Assembly (NCBI RefSeq): GCF_034702125.1
Contig: NC_085866.1
Span: forward strand, 12,365,064 to 12,429,063
Direction: 5' to 3'
DNA from: Engraulis encrasicolus
Taxonomy: Eukaryota; Chordata; Actinopteri; Clupeiformes; Engraulidae
DNA: 64,000 nt
Positions 37,301 to 48,701 of this stretch are shown in pieces. Numbering within the stretch: position 1 is the stretch's first letter; every line of letters begins with the position of its first letter. Under the pieces are notes generated by a model. The model was not told the origin of the DNA, made no database searches, and saw only the letters and a program-made list of their open reading frames with translations. A program made the translations under genes and the position numbers.

Positions 37301-40300
37301 AACCTCAATATCTCCGATTGTAGCTGAATTCCATGGATACCCACTTCGGTTTAGCGTGGGTTTACTCGGCAATAAAAGCTCGTAGAGACACACAGTTTTC
37401 ACCTACTAAGAGGGCAGCGTCTCCACTTTCAAACGAGTCATAACATATTTCAGTGGCCCTATCACATAATAAGCTGTGAGTCTACAAAAAAACGTAAAAA
37501 AGGGCTTAGAACGCTGGTATTCTACGACATAATTCCGTGAGCACCGCCGGTATTCAATGTGTTAAGACCATTTTTTTCTGTGGTCTTGGTCTTGTCAGCT
37601 TGCTTTGGTCTTGGTCTTGGTCTCGGACGTAGCTGTCTTGAGGGGATTTGTGTACAAATCAAGCCACTCATGCTTACCACAAAACCTTATCATGGCACAA
37701 TGTTAAAAAAGATGTCCTATGGTTTATTTTGCCTAGTTTGTATTAAAACATGCTTATTTTAGGCCATAGAGTTCAACCTAATTATGGTACTTTTGTTTTT
37801 TAGTTCACACTAGTTCACAGTTCATAATCTCTAGCACTCTAGGGCTAGTCTGGACTTGGTTTCGCCCTGTCTTGGTCTTGGTCTCGACTTGGTCTTGGTC
37901 TCGACAGGTCTGTCTCGGTCTTGCTCTTGGCCTTGGTCTCGATACCCTCCGGTCTTGGTAATGTCTTGGTCTCGGACTAAGCGGTATCGACTACATCACT
38001 AAGGTCTTCAGTCAAGAATCGGCTGTGTAGTTTGAGTCCGGCTTAACTCTAACCCCACCTCATCACTGCAGATGCGCACCCTTAAGACTTTATGACTCTC
38101 TGCATTGTCATAGCAATGTTGTTATGATGTACTTGAGTGTTTTCAGCAAAGAGTGAATAGGCCAGTCTACGGGCCCATGTGCAGTAAGAGGCGACTACCT
38201 TGTACTACTCATCAAACACACAGCATTGACAAGTGTTGCCTCATGAAGCCTAAAACCCAACCACCAGAGTTCAATGCCACACAATAATTGTCGTCACAAT
38301 GCTATGGTCATAGCCACTTTCAAGTACCGGTATATTCATGAAAAACTACAGAATTAATTTGTTAAACTAGAAATCTAAGAAAATAGTCTTACCAGGCGTG
38401 CTCAACAGCACTGTGTACAGTTGTGTATACTAGTCCTGAGCAACCCACCCCATCCTCTATAAAGGCCAATTGCACCATTTTGACTTAAAGTGATACTGTC
38501 CCATTTTTGGAATTAAGCTCATATTACACCTCCCCTTGAGTTAAATAATTGAGTTTTACCCTTCTCCTGTACTTTCAACCGTTCTCTGAGTATAGCAGTG
38601 CAAATGTGACCTCCATGCTAACAGTTAACATTGAGTCCTATGAGACCAACTGGCGGCTAACTGGTCTCAGGACTCAATGTTAACTGCTAGCTTGGAGGTA
38701 AAATTTCAGGAGAATGGTAAAACGCTATTATCTAACTCGAGGGGAGGTGTAATATAAGGTTATTTCCAAAAATGGGACAGTATCACTTTAACACACTCGA
38801 TTCACTTTGACATAATGGTCCCCCCCCCAACCCTTCTATTCATAGTTCAAACAGAAATTACCTATTACCTGTGGTGTGGTGACAGAGGTGTATAGAGTAG
38901 TAATTGAAGTACTCTCACAGTGCATCTACCTCACCTACCTCACTAGGTACAGTGGAATAACTGGATGTAAACTTGTTGTAGTTTAACATCATGTGCTAGT
39001 GTTGTAATTACATCAGTAAGAGTACTTCACACTGGGTGTGAAGTTTTGGAATTTTATGGCTGTGTTCTGCATGGCAATAAATTCAGCCTGTTGTATTTTG
39101 CTTCCATGCCCATCTCCTGCCTGCCTGCCTGCCATGTCCTGTCCTGACCGGCTGCCCAGTACATTCCTCTGAAGGCCTGGCTCTATCGAGATGGCTTTGC
39201 ACGCTTCTCCAGCACGCGTTTCTCCCTCAGCAGCATTGACGATCAGTGTATCCTTCCAGTCCTCCTGCCTGCTTGCACCACAAATTTTTTTTTGGGGTGT
39301 AGTTGTGTATTTTAATTCAGCAAACATTGTTTTTAATATGCATGCAAATATGAATTTTTAGCACTTCATGACCTGTGATCCTGGTCGTTGTGGCGTTGTA
39401 GCACATTAATAATTAGCTTTATGACTTCAGTTGCTATGATTTCAGTTATGGTGAGAAAAAGTTGTTCACTGCGGGCACGTGGGTTCAGAATTGTTTGGTT
39501 ACAGCATTAACAGAGCCACACCCAGATGTCCACCTCACCAACGTGGCTGTGCAGAAAACAGCCCCAGATTACGACCCGGAAAAGGTCTGTGAAGGACTTC
39601 ATTCACATTACATATGATGTAATTTATTTGCTATTATTTGTAGTGTTCAATGTGGGAGCAGGTTCGCACACTAAAGACACTAAGGTCAAGCGCAAGGAGT
39701 TTTTTTTTTTCTTGGAGTGGAGTAGAGCAGACGTTTTAGGTTTCTGCCATCACCAGTGATCTCTGTGCTCGACAATTATTATTCGTAGTGGCATTAAAAC
39801 AGCTTTAGTCATGAAATATTTAAGCAGCTACAAGTCACTGTATTTCCTTGCTACAAACAAATGGTAAAATATATGGAAGTCGTAAGACCCATGTCATTTC
39901 ACCAGGCATCCACACATTCTTAAAGCACACATGAGAAACATCTGATTAATATTGATTTCCTATTTGCCTACAGGGTTGCAAGTGGGAGATACAGAAGCTG
40001 AGGCGTTATTTAACAGCAAAGCACGGCTCCGACACCATAGAATCTCTCTTCAAGGAAATAGACAACATCTTTGTGCGCAGCCTTCAGAGTGTACAAAAGG
40101 TCATCATCAACGACAAACACTGCTTTGAGTTGTATGGCTATGACATTTTGCTGGACCAGGACCTAAAACCGTAAGCTCCCCCATGATCCTGTCATGTTTT
40201 ATAACAACATTGGGGGGGGTGTTAAGCCAGTATCAGAAACACGTTACTTTACACGCTAACATCTTGGAAGGCTATGTTGAGCAGTTTCGTACAAAATATT

Positions 40301-43034
40301 TGGAAACCCCTAAAACTGTACACTTTTTTTGTGAAGCAATTTTAGAAATTGTTGCCTACACAACATTTTTAAAAATTGTTTTCAGGGTACTCACAGTCAA
40401 GGTGGTACGTGTTTATTGACAGTATGAGGCTTTAAAGTTGCACTGACTAATATTTTTAGCACTTTCTTTCCAGGGTTCATGCTACCCATTCACATTCACA
40501 CAAAAACATTCAAATGTTACCTTTTTTCAAGAATGCCTACAACCACTATCAAATTTGATGTATTCATTATGTCTGGGAAAATTTGACTTTTCATACATAA
40601 ACAGGTGGATCTTCTCCATGTCCGCAATTTTGAATTTCCAGTAATATATACATTTTTAGCTGTAGAACTTACTTTACTTTTGTCATACTAGCAAATATTA
40701 GTTGATTATTTAGTACAAATTAATGTAAAGATAAAAATTTGGCAATAGGCAGCACGGTATCAATGAGCAGCATCTAGTTGCAATACCACCACCATACACC
40801 TTTAACAATAACATATAGGGAGAAATCTTGAGCAGTATCGTATAATTACACCACAATCCTTGAAAAGCTCCAGAAGGCCACTGTGTTTCATCACTAGCTA
40901 ATCTGGGGTGCATTTCTCAAAACCCTAGTTGCTTACTACGTTAGCTACTTTGCTGTTTGAACTGCAATTTCCCATTGGCAACTACCTAGGTTGCTAACTG
41001 GCTAACAACTTTGCTTTCAAGAAATTCACCCCAGCTGCACGTCAAACTCCACAAGTTATTACTGTACCTCGTCTGTCTGTGCAGATGGCTGATTGAAGTG
41101 AACGCGTCCCCCTCCCTCACCGCCAGCAGTCAGGAAGACTATGAGATGAAGTGTCGACTACTGGAAGACACCCTGCATATCGTGGACATGGAGGGCAGGT
41201 ACTGCATGACTGCAATCAAAGCAGCCTTTAATTTTTAATTCACATTGTGCAGTCCAAAGTTGGTCGTACTTTAAACAAAAGGGTAGTTCCTCGCGCTTCT
41301 GCTTTATCATCTGGTGCATCGACGGGAGAGAGGCAGGAAATCTTCACTTGAAGGACAACACCGGAGCAGCACAGATGTATTTCTTTTTGTCTTTTTTATT
41401 CAAGTGCACAACATGACTAACGTTTCGATGGTTAGACCATCTTCATGACGTCATGTTGTGCACTTGAATAAAAAAGACAAAAAGAAATACATCTGTGCTG
41501 CTCCGGTGTTGTCCTTCAAGTTGGTCGTACTTTACTTTCAACATTTCACTATGCTACTTCATGCAGTATAAATTATACAGTATAACGTATAAGCATCTGC
41601 ACAGGTGGAGATCTCAGCTACAGACAGTATAACCCCTGCCATGGGGAGTGGTGGCTCAATGAGCTAAGGCGTCGTACCATTACACTGGCGACCCGGACTC
41701 AATTCTGGCCCGAGGTCTTTTGCCAATCCTTCCCCATCTCTCTCTCCCCACCCGCTTCTTCTCACAGTCTCAAACTGTCCTGAAATAAAACAAAACAAAA
41801 AAAACCCTTTATACTCAGAGTGAAAATTCATGGCCCTGGTACAATTTTCCCCTATGGGCCAGGTGCAATGCTAGACCCATCAGTTCATCTTGTTTAATGG
41901 GCTACCTGCCCACACCTATTACAGGTAAATTGATGACTTGTCAACGGATCATAAGGATCAGTTGATTTACAGGTAGAATATGGCTGGATCGAACATGTGG
42001 CTCTTCTATACTCTGATGCCAGAAACCCCACCTCTGAGCATCTGCAAATTCCTGAGTGTGTAAGAAACTGGCAATGTGCAAAAAAAATGTCTGCCCCTAC
42101 AGACTCACCGGCCGGGAGAAGAGGGTTGGGGGTTTCGACTTGATGTGGAACGACGGACCAGTTTACCGGGACGACGTAAACTTGGAAACACTGGGCCTAT
42201 CGTGTTTTCCTGCAAACACCCACTTAGGTACGTACCTCTCAAAATTTGTCCTACTCCTAAACCCTTCACAGACTTGATGAAACATAGGTCTTGTTCTTAG
42301 AATGCAAACATCCAGAATTATTATAAGAATAATAGGAACAGTACAGTTCATACAATGCTCTTGTACAGGTCTAATAAAGAACTACAGAGTGTGCACACAG
42401 CAGATAAAAAGTTGCTACTGTACCAGACTGAGGCGATGATTTTCATGAAGAGGAAGAAGCGTGCTGCACGCTCAGTCACGAGTCAGTGACACAAGGTTTA
42501 TTTCGGTGATAATGTTTTTCTGCATACATTTTGCAGCGCCATTATTCCCCTTCACAATAATGGTGCAGGCTCTTTCGCACATACAGTACACACACCTCCA
42601 AATGCACTGTAGTCTGTGTTACTGTGACCATTTGAGGTATTTTGGAGATATTTTTGGATCACATCAGCAGCTCTTGCACTCGTGCGAGGTGAGAGGCTCT
42701 GGGTGCATTCCAATATGCACACTCCCGTCCTCCTCCTTGTGCTTGTGGCCTCGCCCAGCCTCCTGACCCCGCCATTTACCATCCCAATTGCAAATGAGAA
42801 ATCGACATTAGAATTGTGCTTTTGCAAGATATTTAATTAATTTTCTGTCGTCAGTGACATCACCATGAGGTCACAAGCAGGCAAGTGAGAAAGGAAAGAT
42901 GGAAGTCTGCATATTGGAATCCACGCTCTGAGTTTGAGCTGTCCTCTATTCTGGTCCCTGCAGGCTGTGTCAATGACAGGGACAAACAACTCCGCCAGCT
43001 CCTAAAGCCCTTTCCTGGACAGAAGAAGACGTGA
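31394..43034 (+). CDS. ttll9: Tubulin polyglutamylase TTLL9, complete
   Basis: TTLL9 is an ATP-grasp ligase that adds glutamate chains to axonemal tubulin in cilia and flagella. Fourteen coding exons: 31394-31408, 31661-31701, 31796-31888, 33412-33523, 33857-34042, 34322-34390, 34627-34717, 34986-35026, 39160-39247, 39526-39584, 39974-40170, 41085-41198, 42103-42227, 42964-43034. All have GT-AG introns, phases agree throughout, and the sum is 1302 bp (433 residues; human about 439). Landmarks are [36 protein letters not shown]-binding [24 protein letters not shown], and the metal site [12 protein letters not shown]...[15 protein letters not shown]. The end is [18 protein letters not shown]. 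The short MSKSK first exon fits start and phase. AATAAA is at 43228. The 4.1-kb intron 35027-39159 is packed with transposons. Confidence 0.95.
32544..32727. mobile_element. hAT-like MITE in ttll9 intron, perfect 8-bp duplication
   Basis: A 184-bp element with TIRs 'cagtggtgtagtcta' and 'tagactacgccactg', flanked by 'gacgacac' (32536-32543 and 32728-32735). The interior repeats 'gtgggtatact'. Confidence 0.85.
33105..33392. mobile_element. Foldback MITE in ttll9 intron
   Basis: The left 'ggtaacactttcttttaggg' and 'atacatctattagcactaat' are inverted at the right ('attagtgctaatagatgtat', 'aaagtgttacc'). Arms are ~50 bp or more, and further inner complementarity includes 'aagtaacttgtaag'. Confidence 0.8.
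33666..33825. repeat. GGGCCC-rich dispersed repeat in ttll9 intron
   Basis: Same family and orientation as 16405-16562 ('gggccctttcagatg', 'ctgggcccagtgag'). Confidence 0.65.
34136..34213. mobile_element. Hairpin insertion element (copy 2, one arm)
   Basis: Carries one arm of the 10923-11171 element ('gtgctgcacactc', 'gtttttaatgtggcaacgtt') closed by 'cctctctcctcc', which complements its start. It is bounded by a perfect 15-bp duplication 'tgtgagaggttcagt' (34121-34135 and 34214-34228). A neighbouring ~40-bp segment ('gaagaatgttgtgcaaattc') is itself duplicated at 34097 and 34257. Confidence 0.75.
35440..35600 (-). mobile_element. tRNA-derived SINE, reverse orientation
   Basis: Reverse complement of the 4712/41638 SINE family: 'ggcaaatgggtcgcc' with the 'agagagacaggaaatta' tail. 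It is in ttll9 intron 8. Boundaries are approximate. Confidence 0.5.
35736..37565. mobile_element. piggyBac-like non-autonomous element (TTAA)
   Basis: A 1.83-kb insertion flanked by TTAA (35736-35739 and 37562-37565), with TIRs 'cacattgagtaccg' and 'cggtattcaatgtg'. There is no transposase ORF. It sits inside a 'ggtcttggtc' minisatellite. Most of it is a tandem duplication (36053-37190). Confidence 0.8.
36053..37190 (+). repeat. ~670-bp tandem duplication inside the piggyBac-like element
   Basis: Unit 1 (36053-36656) and unit 2 (36727-37190) share 'ctgacttcacgcaataggta', 'agtatcttgaactttctgg', 'gtaatgcgctccgattt' and 'tgttgggctattatttcggg' in the same order. Unit 2 is shorter, mainly lacking the 36270-36420 segment. 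Confidence 0.85.
37566..37985. repeat. (GGTCTT/CTCGAC)n minisatellite
   Basis: Degenerate hexamer-type array ('tggtcttggtctcgac') interrupted by unique sequence at about 37640-37840. A few units lie left of the piggyBac-like insertion at 35720-35735. Confidence 0.75.
38085..38205 (+). repeat. Dispersed repeat family A, copy 2
   Basis: Same block as 12835-12995 ('tgtcatagcaatgttgttat'), in ttll9 intron 8. Confidence 0.6.
38485..38791. mobile_element. TTAA-flanked foldback MITE
   Basis: TTAA at both ends; TIR 'agtgatactgtcccattttt' inverted at 'aaaaatgggacagtatcact'. The arms extend inward nearly to the centre ('gagtcctatgagacca' / 'tggtctcaggactc'). Suggests piggyBac- or Kolobok-type mobilisation. 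Confidence 0.85.
40440..40700 (-). repeat. Dispersed repeat family D in ttll9 intron
   Basis: Its reverse complement resembles 50110-50300: 'gcatgaa', 'aattcaaaatt/tgg', 'ggagaaga', 'catacatttttagctg' versus 'gcagctaaaaatgtatat'. Shorter related pieces lie near 21200 and 54430. Confidence 0.6.
41274..41517. mobile_element. Hairpin insertion element (copy 3)
   Basis: A ~75-bp single-copy tail precedes a long hairpin (41347-41520) whose arms start 'cttgaaggacaacaccggag'. The loop region has 'taacgtttcgatggttagac'. It is flanked by the 17-bp repeat 'aagttggtcgtacttta' (41257-41273 and 41518-41534). Core and layout are as in the 10923-11171 element, but the sequence has diverged. Confidence 0.75.
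41638..41812 (+). mobile_element. tRNA-derived SINE in ttll9 intron
   Basis: Near-consensus A box ('tggctcaatgagctaagg') and degenerate B box ('ggactcaattc'), then 'ttttgccaatccttccccat' and an A-rich end. It is the clearest member of the family also at 4712 and 35440. Confidence 0.7.
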
Positions 43035-43227
43035 AGAGATTGCCCCCACACAGTCACAGCAACCATGTGAATATGCAGTATTCTATATTACACAGTGCAT
43101 TATATTGTACATTATAGTCACTATGTTAGTGAGGTTTGAAGGAAGTTTTGAAATTATGTGTATGTCCAACAATGAGAAATTGAGTGCGAAAAAAAGAGTG
43201 TTATTGTTAAATCAAGTAAAGTAACTC

Positions 43228-43233
43228 AATAAA
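43228..43233 (+). promoter_or_regulatory. ttll9 polyadenylation signal
   Basis: AATAAA 194 bp after the ttll9 stop; the first canonical signal downstream. Confidence 0.7.
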
Positions 43234-43334
43234 GACAACTGTCAAAGATAAGCTTACCGTATTCTTCCATTGTTCTTGTATAAGTTATTTACAACATAAA
43301 AAGGCACGGAATTATTACTGTGTGATGGAATTGC

Positions 43335-44404
43335 TTTATTTTACTGCTTAAAAAAATAGTTTGCATTCACAGTCCTAGATGAAGATGGCAGAGGTATAAT
43401 TGCACTATTGTCAGCCACACAGATGACCATGGAGATGTCTGATTTCCCTGATAGGGGTTGACAAACCTACGATACATGTACATTACGATTGCTGTAATAA
43501 TATGCTTCAATTCATTAAAATGTTACACCTCGTCCAGACAGTACTAATCAATGTTACTCCAACAGCATGTGTCCTGTATTTTCTAATAAAAAATGACCTT
43601 AACAATCAAATACTAGGTACAGCAGTAATACACTGCCCTTACAAAAACATGTGCATGCTTAAACAAATGGGCAACTATGTCTTATTGAGTGTCATCACTT
43701 TTGAAATGAGAAATGTACTTTAGTGCAGGTATTTTTCCAGTTTTTTTTTTTAACTGGCATTCTGTAAGTAGTATGTACAACTAGTCTAAGAGCAAAATAT
43801 ATTGTTTTTTTATGGGAAAACCATTTGTTTTATCACAATTTACTTACCACACACTAGAACAAATACAGAAAAATATACATATATCAGTAGCTGCAATCAT
43901 GTTCACATCTGCAGTCGTGACCAGGTCCTCTTAGCTGGTATAAATATACCATTGTTTATCATAAATAGACTTGGGATGTAGAAAATCCTAAAATATACAT
44001 TTGGGACATCAGCTTGACTCATCTACATACTGAAGAGCATAACCAGCTTTACAAATCAAAAGTAAACAAGACAGATAAAAAGCCCTTAAAATATGGGTGT
44101 AACAAGCCTAAGTATGACTGAAAGAAAACATTCCTCATCTTATAAAACAATATAATAAAAACCTTACAATCCATAATAATACAATCCTTACAATGCTATG
44201 AAGGCTTACAATTAAATAATAAAAAAACATAATAAAAAAACGATTTCCTTCACTGAACATGGTATCTTTTAACCTAAGGGCAGGAAAAAAAATCAGCAAA
44301 CCAATAGAACTGTTCATAGTGCATCTTAAAATTATCATTCAAAACTAAACAAAACGATGGAATGCATTTTGCACTACATGAAGGCTTCGAAATGCGTGTT
44401 GAGA
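43335..44404 (-). other. Presumed fam217b 3' UTR
   Basis: No exon lies between the ttll9 signal and the fam217b stop. A minus-strand AATAAA (TTTATT at 43335-43340) would end the fam217b transcript only ~100 bp from the ttll9 signal, making the two genes tightly convergent. This is inference from position. Confidence 0.45.
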
Positions 44405-46485
44405 TCATTTGACAAGACACTGCTCACTCTTCCCTTTGCCACTGGGTCGTGATGCTGACAGCTTCTTGGTAGGTGGGCAGTTCTCTGGTCTTCTCACGCC
44501 AGGCTTAGCCCACCCCACCTCGCTCACCTGCCTGTCTCTCTCACACCTCTTCCCCAGACTCACCTCCTGCTTGCTGGCCGGGGGTGTGCGCGGAGCGCTT
44601 CTTGTTCCGGAGTAACCGTCCCTGTGCCTATCCTGCTCCGGCCCCTTACCTCGGCCTTTCCTGCTTGAGGCGTGCTTCCCGTTGCTGCCGGAGTCTTGCG
44701 ACGCCCGTCGCATGTTGCCCGTGGCCTGCATGTGCCTCAGGTGCCCCTTGCCGGGCTGTGGGCTGCCGGGGTCTCTCTGGCTGCTGCGGGCGTTGGGCTG
44801 CTTCAAGCCATCGGCGGTGGCGGTGCGGCTCTCGCTGCTGCTCCTCTTCTGAGAGGGCGAGGGCATAAAAGCGGGGCCAGGAGTGGTGGGGGTCTTGCGC
44901 TCCAGAAGGGGGCTGAGTCGAGAGTGGCGATGATAGGCGTACGAGTAGCATGTCCCGTTACACAGTGGGTAGCGGATGTGGCAGTAGGGACAAACGGGGC
45001 GAGAGAGCTGGGCGGACGAGGGGCTGCCGAGGGAGGAGAGGACCGCAAAGGGGAGCCCGCGCTGCTGGTTCTGACGTAGACTCTTGGGGGAGTTCAGACG
45101 GGTCGGAGGAGCCGTGTGGGGCCTCGGACGTGCGGCGGAGCTCATGGGGGAGGAAGCGGGGCCGGCGAGGTGACCCCTGGAGCGCAGGGTGGCGGCCGCC
45201 ATGCGTGCCCCGCTCTCGGCCTGGACCGTCTGGATCTGGTGCCACTCCAACTGCAGCAGGCGCTCCAGAAACTTCTCCAGCTGGCCCACGGGCCGCGGCC
45301 GAGGAGCGCCTTTGCCCTCCGTGTTCAAAAAGACGGCCAGCTGCCTCAGGCTCCACGTGTTGAACGGCGGGGGCAGGAAGTCGGGATAGTCAAAGTTTCT
45401 ACCTTCATTGAGGTCATCGTCGTCCTCCCCTGCCTCCATGTTGTGAGGTCCAGGGATGTCGGGAAGCAGGTCAGCAGAATTGATGACTTCGGCACGCAGG
45501 TTGAGCTGCGGGGGAGTGCAGGGCGAGGGCAGCACTGGCAGCCTCTCCGAATCGGATAAATCACTGGCACTGTCCGTGTCGTCCTCCTTGGCGTCGTACA
45601 AGTGCATGGACTCCAGGGCGGCGCACTGCTGCTTCTGCAGCATCTTGTGGTGCAGCTCGGTCTGGGGTGCCAGGGGCAGAGATAGCTCTCGCCGGCTCTT
45701 GACCTGGGCCGCATGGTTCCTTTCCGCCTCGCTGCTGCTGCTGCAGCACGCTTCTGACTGCTGGATTTGCTTGATGCGTCTGTCCTCTGGCCCTGATGCC
45801 TGTGTCCGCCTCTGCTGCTGGGACTTCACATCACCCTCTGCCTGTGGTCTGGAAAAAAACACAGTGGTGATTTTATATGTACCACTCATAAAAAACACAC
45901 TGTTTATACTGTTGATATACTGTACTGTTTATATGAAAGAATAGCTCACCTTGGAAATTTGTGGTTACCCGTTAGTGGACTAAGATCAGATTTGGCTCGG
46001 CTGGCACCATGCTGGTGAGACCCCTGGAGAAGCAAAACAGCAGTTGGTTACAGTCCTTTATTACAATATCGTAGTAAGTCCAGTAAAGGTAATAAACCAT
46101 TACTGACAGATATTTTGCACAGTCCAAACAGCTACACTCACTTTCTCAGACTTTCCGACTGAGTCCCTGTCCTGTCCACTTCTGACAGAAGTTCCTGTCC
46201 TTTTTGAAGGCCTCTGATTTGGGTTGACCTTGCTGCCCTTCTTTGAGCTGTGCAACAGAACAAGTGAAGGAAAACAATAACTCATCCCCACTGCAGACAT
46301 TAAAGAGCCAAGGAAAATCACAACAACATCACAACTTAAATTTGGTTACAAAAAATAGGGATGGCACATCTGTATTACCTGGAATTAACTGCGCCAGCAT
46401 TTTCTGCGTTTTTCGTGCGTAGTTTCTCTTTAGCTGGAATCCTTTTGAGCGATGTTGACGCTTGCTCCTGCACAATGGGTCCCAT
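44405..46485 (-). CDS. fam217b: FAM217B, complete
   Basis: The protein has no established function; mammalian relatives are testis-enriched. Four coding exons in minus-strand order: 46485-46379 (start ATG at 46485), 46247-46142, 46023-45950 and 45848-44405 (stop TGA). All introns are GT-AG, phases agree, and the sum is 1731 bp, giving 576 residues, longer than remembered human FAM217B (~383). The N-terminus reads MGPIVQEQAS and includes NAGAVNSSSKKG, similar to the human NAGPSW...NSSGK start. Conserved family block: DLSDSERLPVLPSPCTPP, then FDYPDFLPPPFNTWSLRQLA. A Cys-rich patch CPYCHIRYPLCNGTC could bind metal (inference). The C-terminal third is low-complexity Ser/Arg/Pro. The gene is head to head with ppp1r3d, as in mammals. 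Confidence 0.88.
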
Positions 46486-47810
46486 TGCGCAGTGATAAGC
46501 AGGAGTAGCTTCCCCCCCTGCCTGTAGTCCAAAAAAGCTTGTCCTTGCCTATTGAGGGCATGCAGTGCTGCGCCTTACGCATAGCGCTCCTTGGGCATCG
46601 GACACCCGAGCATGTCAATAAGCTATAAGATGTCGTGCGCAACGCATCAAGAAATAACAATCAGCTCCAGTGATCGTGGAAAGAAATGACTAGACCTACG
46701 CACTCAGCACTAAAAAATGCGTGGCTTTTCATTCGCATCATCACGCGTCACTGTAAAACATCCTGAGAGAAAGATTGAGCTGAATAAGATCAAAGCGGTA
46801 ACAGCTGAATTACAGCAGATGTGTAAATTTATCACGTCTCTGAACACACATAGAATTCTATATTCTTACCGCTGCCAAACTGTACCCATCGCGTTGCGCC
46901 TTTTTGTTTACCTGCTACCGTTGCTCCTGCTGCTGCAACGTATGTTTGTACCCCTTTGCCATGTTCGCGTCATATTTGGCATGATGGGATTTGGAGTATG
47001 TCCGGTATATGAACAATCATTCTATTTCCAAAACGTACTGTAAATAGCTAATCGTGCGTCGTCGCTCCCACAGTTTACATTATCGTCTTGAAACCGCAGC
47101 CTGCGTAACACGATATGGAAATGACAGGAACGTACAGACACTCCACTGCCGTAGTCACAACACAATCATTTCCCGTCTAGGTTCCCCTTGGCATGATAGA
47201 GTTGCTAAGCCAACGCTAGGGGCTCTACTCCCCCACGTCACTGGTTTGCTGCATGTTCCCTGCGCTGCTCTCCATGCCACTGTAGTGCTGAAGTGCAGTC
47301 TTGAATGGCAATCCACATGACCTGCTAGTCGACAACGCGCGCACGTTGCGCAATGACTTGTTCGGCGAGTGCCTATGCTGACAAAACGCCCACTTTTCCA
47401 GAAAACAAATGGAGGATTACTACATACTTACTACATGCATCTAAATTTCTGACAAAACTGTACCATCCGCCTGATGAATGAGAGGTAATTTCAGTACAAC
47501 TGTCCCTCTGCACCCTACACCATTAACCGTGCCTTTGTGCGTCACGTACAAAGCATAACAAGTCCACCCCTGTGTCTCAAGTTACCGTACGTCTGATTTT
47601 AAAATAGATCTCACTCCTGAGATAACGGTACCTTTGATATGTTAGGGACGTTTACATTTGTTGTCATTTCCATAGCTGTTGGACTCCAACAAATTTGCAG
47701 AGGTCAATGCAGTAAGAACAAAACTACTTTACAATGCTGCATTTTGTATGGCATGTAACTGTACCTGATTTCTCTGTCTAATTGTGTTGCAGGCATTCAG
47801 AGAAGCAGGC
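46486..47810. promoter_or_regulatory. Divergent promoter region, fam217b / ppp1r3d
   Basis: 1.3 kb between the two start codons. ppp1r3d coding begins just after a splice acceptor (TTGCAG, exon from 47793), so at least one untranslated 5' exon must lie in this interval. Its donor was not fixed. CpG-containing stretches occur near 47330-47360. No single core promoter can be pinned. Confidence 0.4.
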
Positions 47811-48701
47811 ATGGCCTTTGCAGAGCAGTGGGAGAAAAACACAGGCATGAGAAGTGCTGCACCCAGCTTTGGACTGGGAAGTTTTCCAAAGGAGTACTCT
47901 GTGGCGTTAGGCAATGACTCGGAGAAGAAAAACAAAGTCCAGATACGGCCCCTGAGCCCAAGGCCCTCGCGAGCATCCCCAGGCACTCGCAGGAGCTCTT
48001 CCTGTGAGTCAGTACCCAAACCGATCATTCGCAGACGGCAACACTCCCTGCCCTCACCCCCTGAGAGAAAAAGGCTGATTCAGAAATCAGGTGTTCGCTT
48101 TGTCGACTCAAGGGGTAAGAAATTAGAGAATGTAAAGGAGTTTGAAGCTGGCGAGGGGCCCCTCGTCCCCGAGCATGTCTTGTTCAGGATCCTGATGAAT
48201 GCTGAGTTCGCAAGGGGCAGTAACATGGAAATTTCCTTGCCCCTGATGAAGCCAGTGTTTCCTGAGCAGCCAGGGGACAAGCCTGGCTTTGTGGATCGTG
48301 TTCGTGGCCAGAGGGTGTGCTTGGAGAGGGTCTTGTGCTTCGAGTTTGGCATCGTGGGCATCGTACAAGTCCTGAATCTAGCCTTTGAGAAGGAAGTCAG
48401 TGTGCGCTTCTCTTTCACGGCCTGGAAAAGCAGCTCTGAGACCAGAGGCTTCTGGGTATCTGAAAGGCCCCCAGGTGACAGGGCACCCACCCCACCTGAT
48501 TTGGACACTTTTCGCTTCCACCTCCCTGTCCCACCTTTCCTGCTGCAGCCAGGGGCCCTGCTTGAGTTTGCTGTGTGTTACAAAGTGCTGGGTAGAGAGT
48601 TCTGGGACAACAATGAGGGACAGAACTACAAGCTGGCCTGCCACAACTATACACTGACTGTGCCAAAAGAGTGCGAAGACAGTATGATCCATTTTCTCTA
48701 A
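47811..48701 (+). CDS. ppp1r3d: Protein phosphatase 1 regulatory subunit 3D (glycogen-targeting)
   Basis: Targets PP1 to glycogen, favouring glycogen synthesis. The 296 residues lie in one coding exon that starts after an acceptor at 47792; the chosen ATG begins MAFAEQWEKN, and the open frame upstream is intronic. In order: Ser/Arg-rich N-terminus with RRRQHSLPS (a 14-3-3-like phosphosite seen in the family), PP1-docking KSGVRFVD at about residues 92-99, then a CBM21 carbohydrate-binding domain with VCLERV, VAFEKEV-type text (here LAFEKEVSVRF), VPPFLL and the glycogen-contact signature EFWDNNEGQNYKL. The C-terminus ECEDSMIHFL matches the remembered human ECEESWIHFI. Human PPP1R3D is about 299 residues and likewise has a single coding exon. 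Confidence 0.93.
   Translation: MAFAEQWEKNTGMRSAAPSFGLGSFPKEYSVALGNDSEKKNKVQIRPLSPRPSRASPGTRRSSSCESVPKPIIRRRQHSLPSPPERKRLIQKSGVRFVDSRGKKLENVKEFEAGEGPLVPEHVLFRILMNAEFARGSNMEISLPLMKPVFPEQPGDKPGFVDRVRGQRVCLERVLCFEFGIVGIVQVLNLAFEKEVSVRFSFTAWKSSSETRGFWVSERPPGDRAPTPPDLDTFRFHLPVPPFLLQPGALLEFAVCYKVLGREFWDNNEGQNYKLACHNYTLTVPKECEDSMIHFL

Noticed and set aside
44584..45559. Long open frames antisense to fam217b and in its other frames
   Set aside because: GC-rich coding shadow; the minus frame alone has family motifs and consistent splice phases.
47784..47810. Upstream in-frame ATG for ppp1r3d
   Set aside because: It lies before the TTGCAG splice acceptor at 47792 and is probably intronic.
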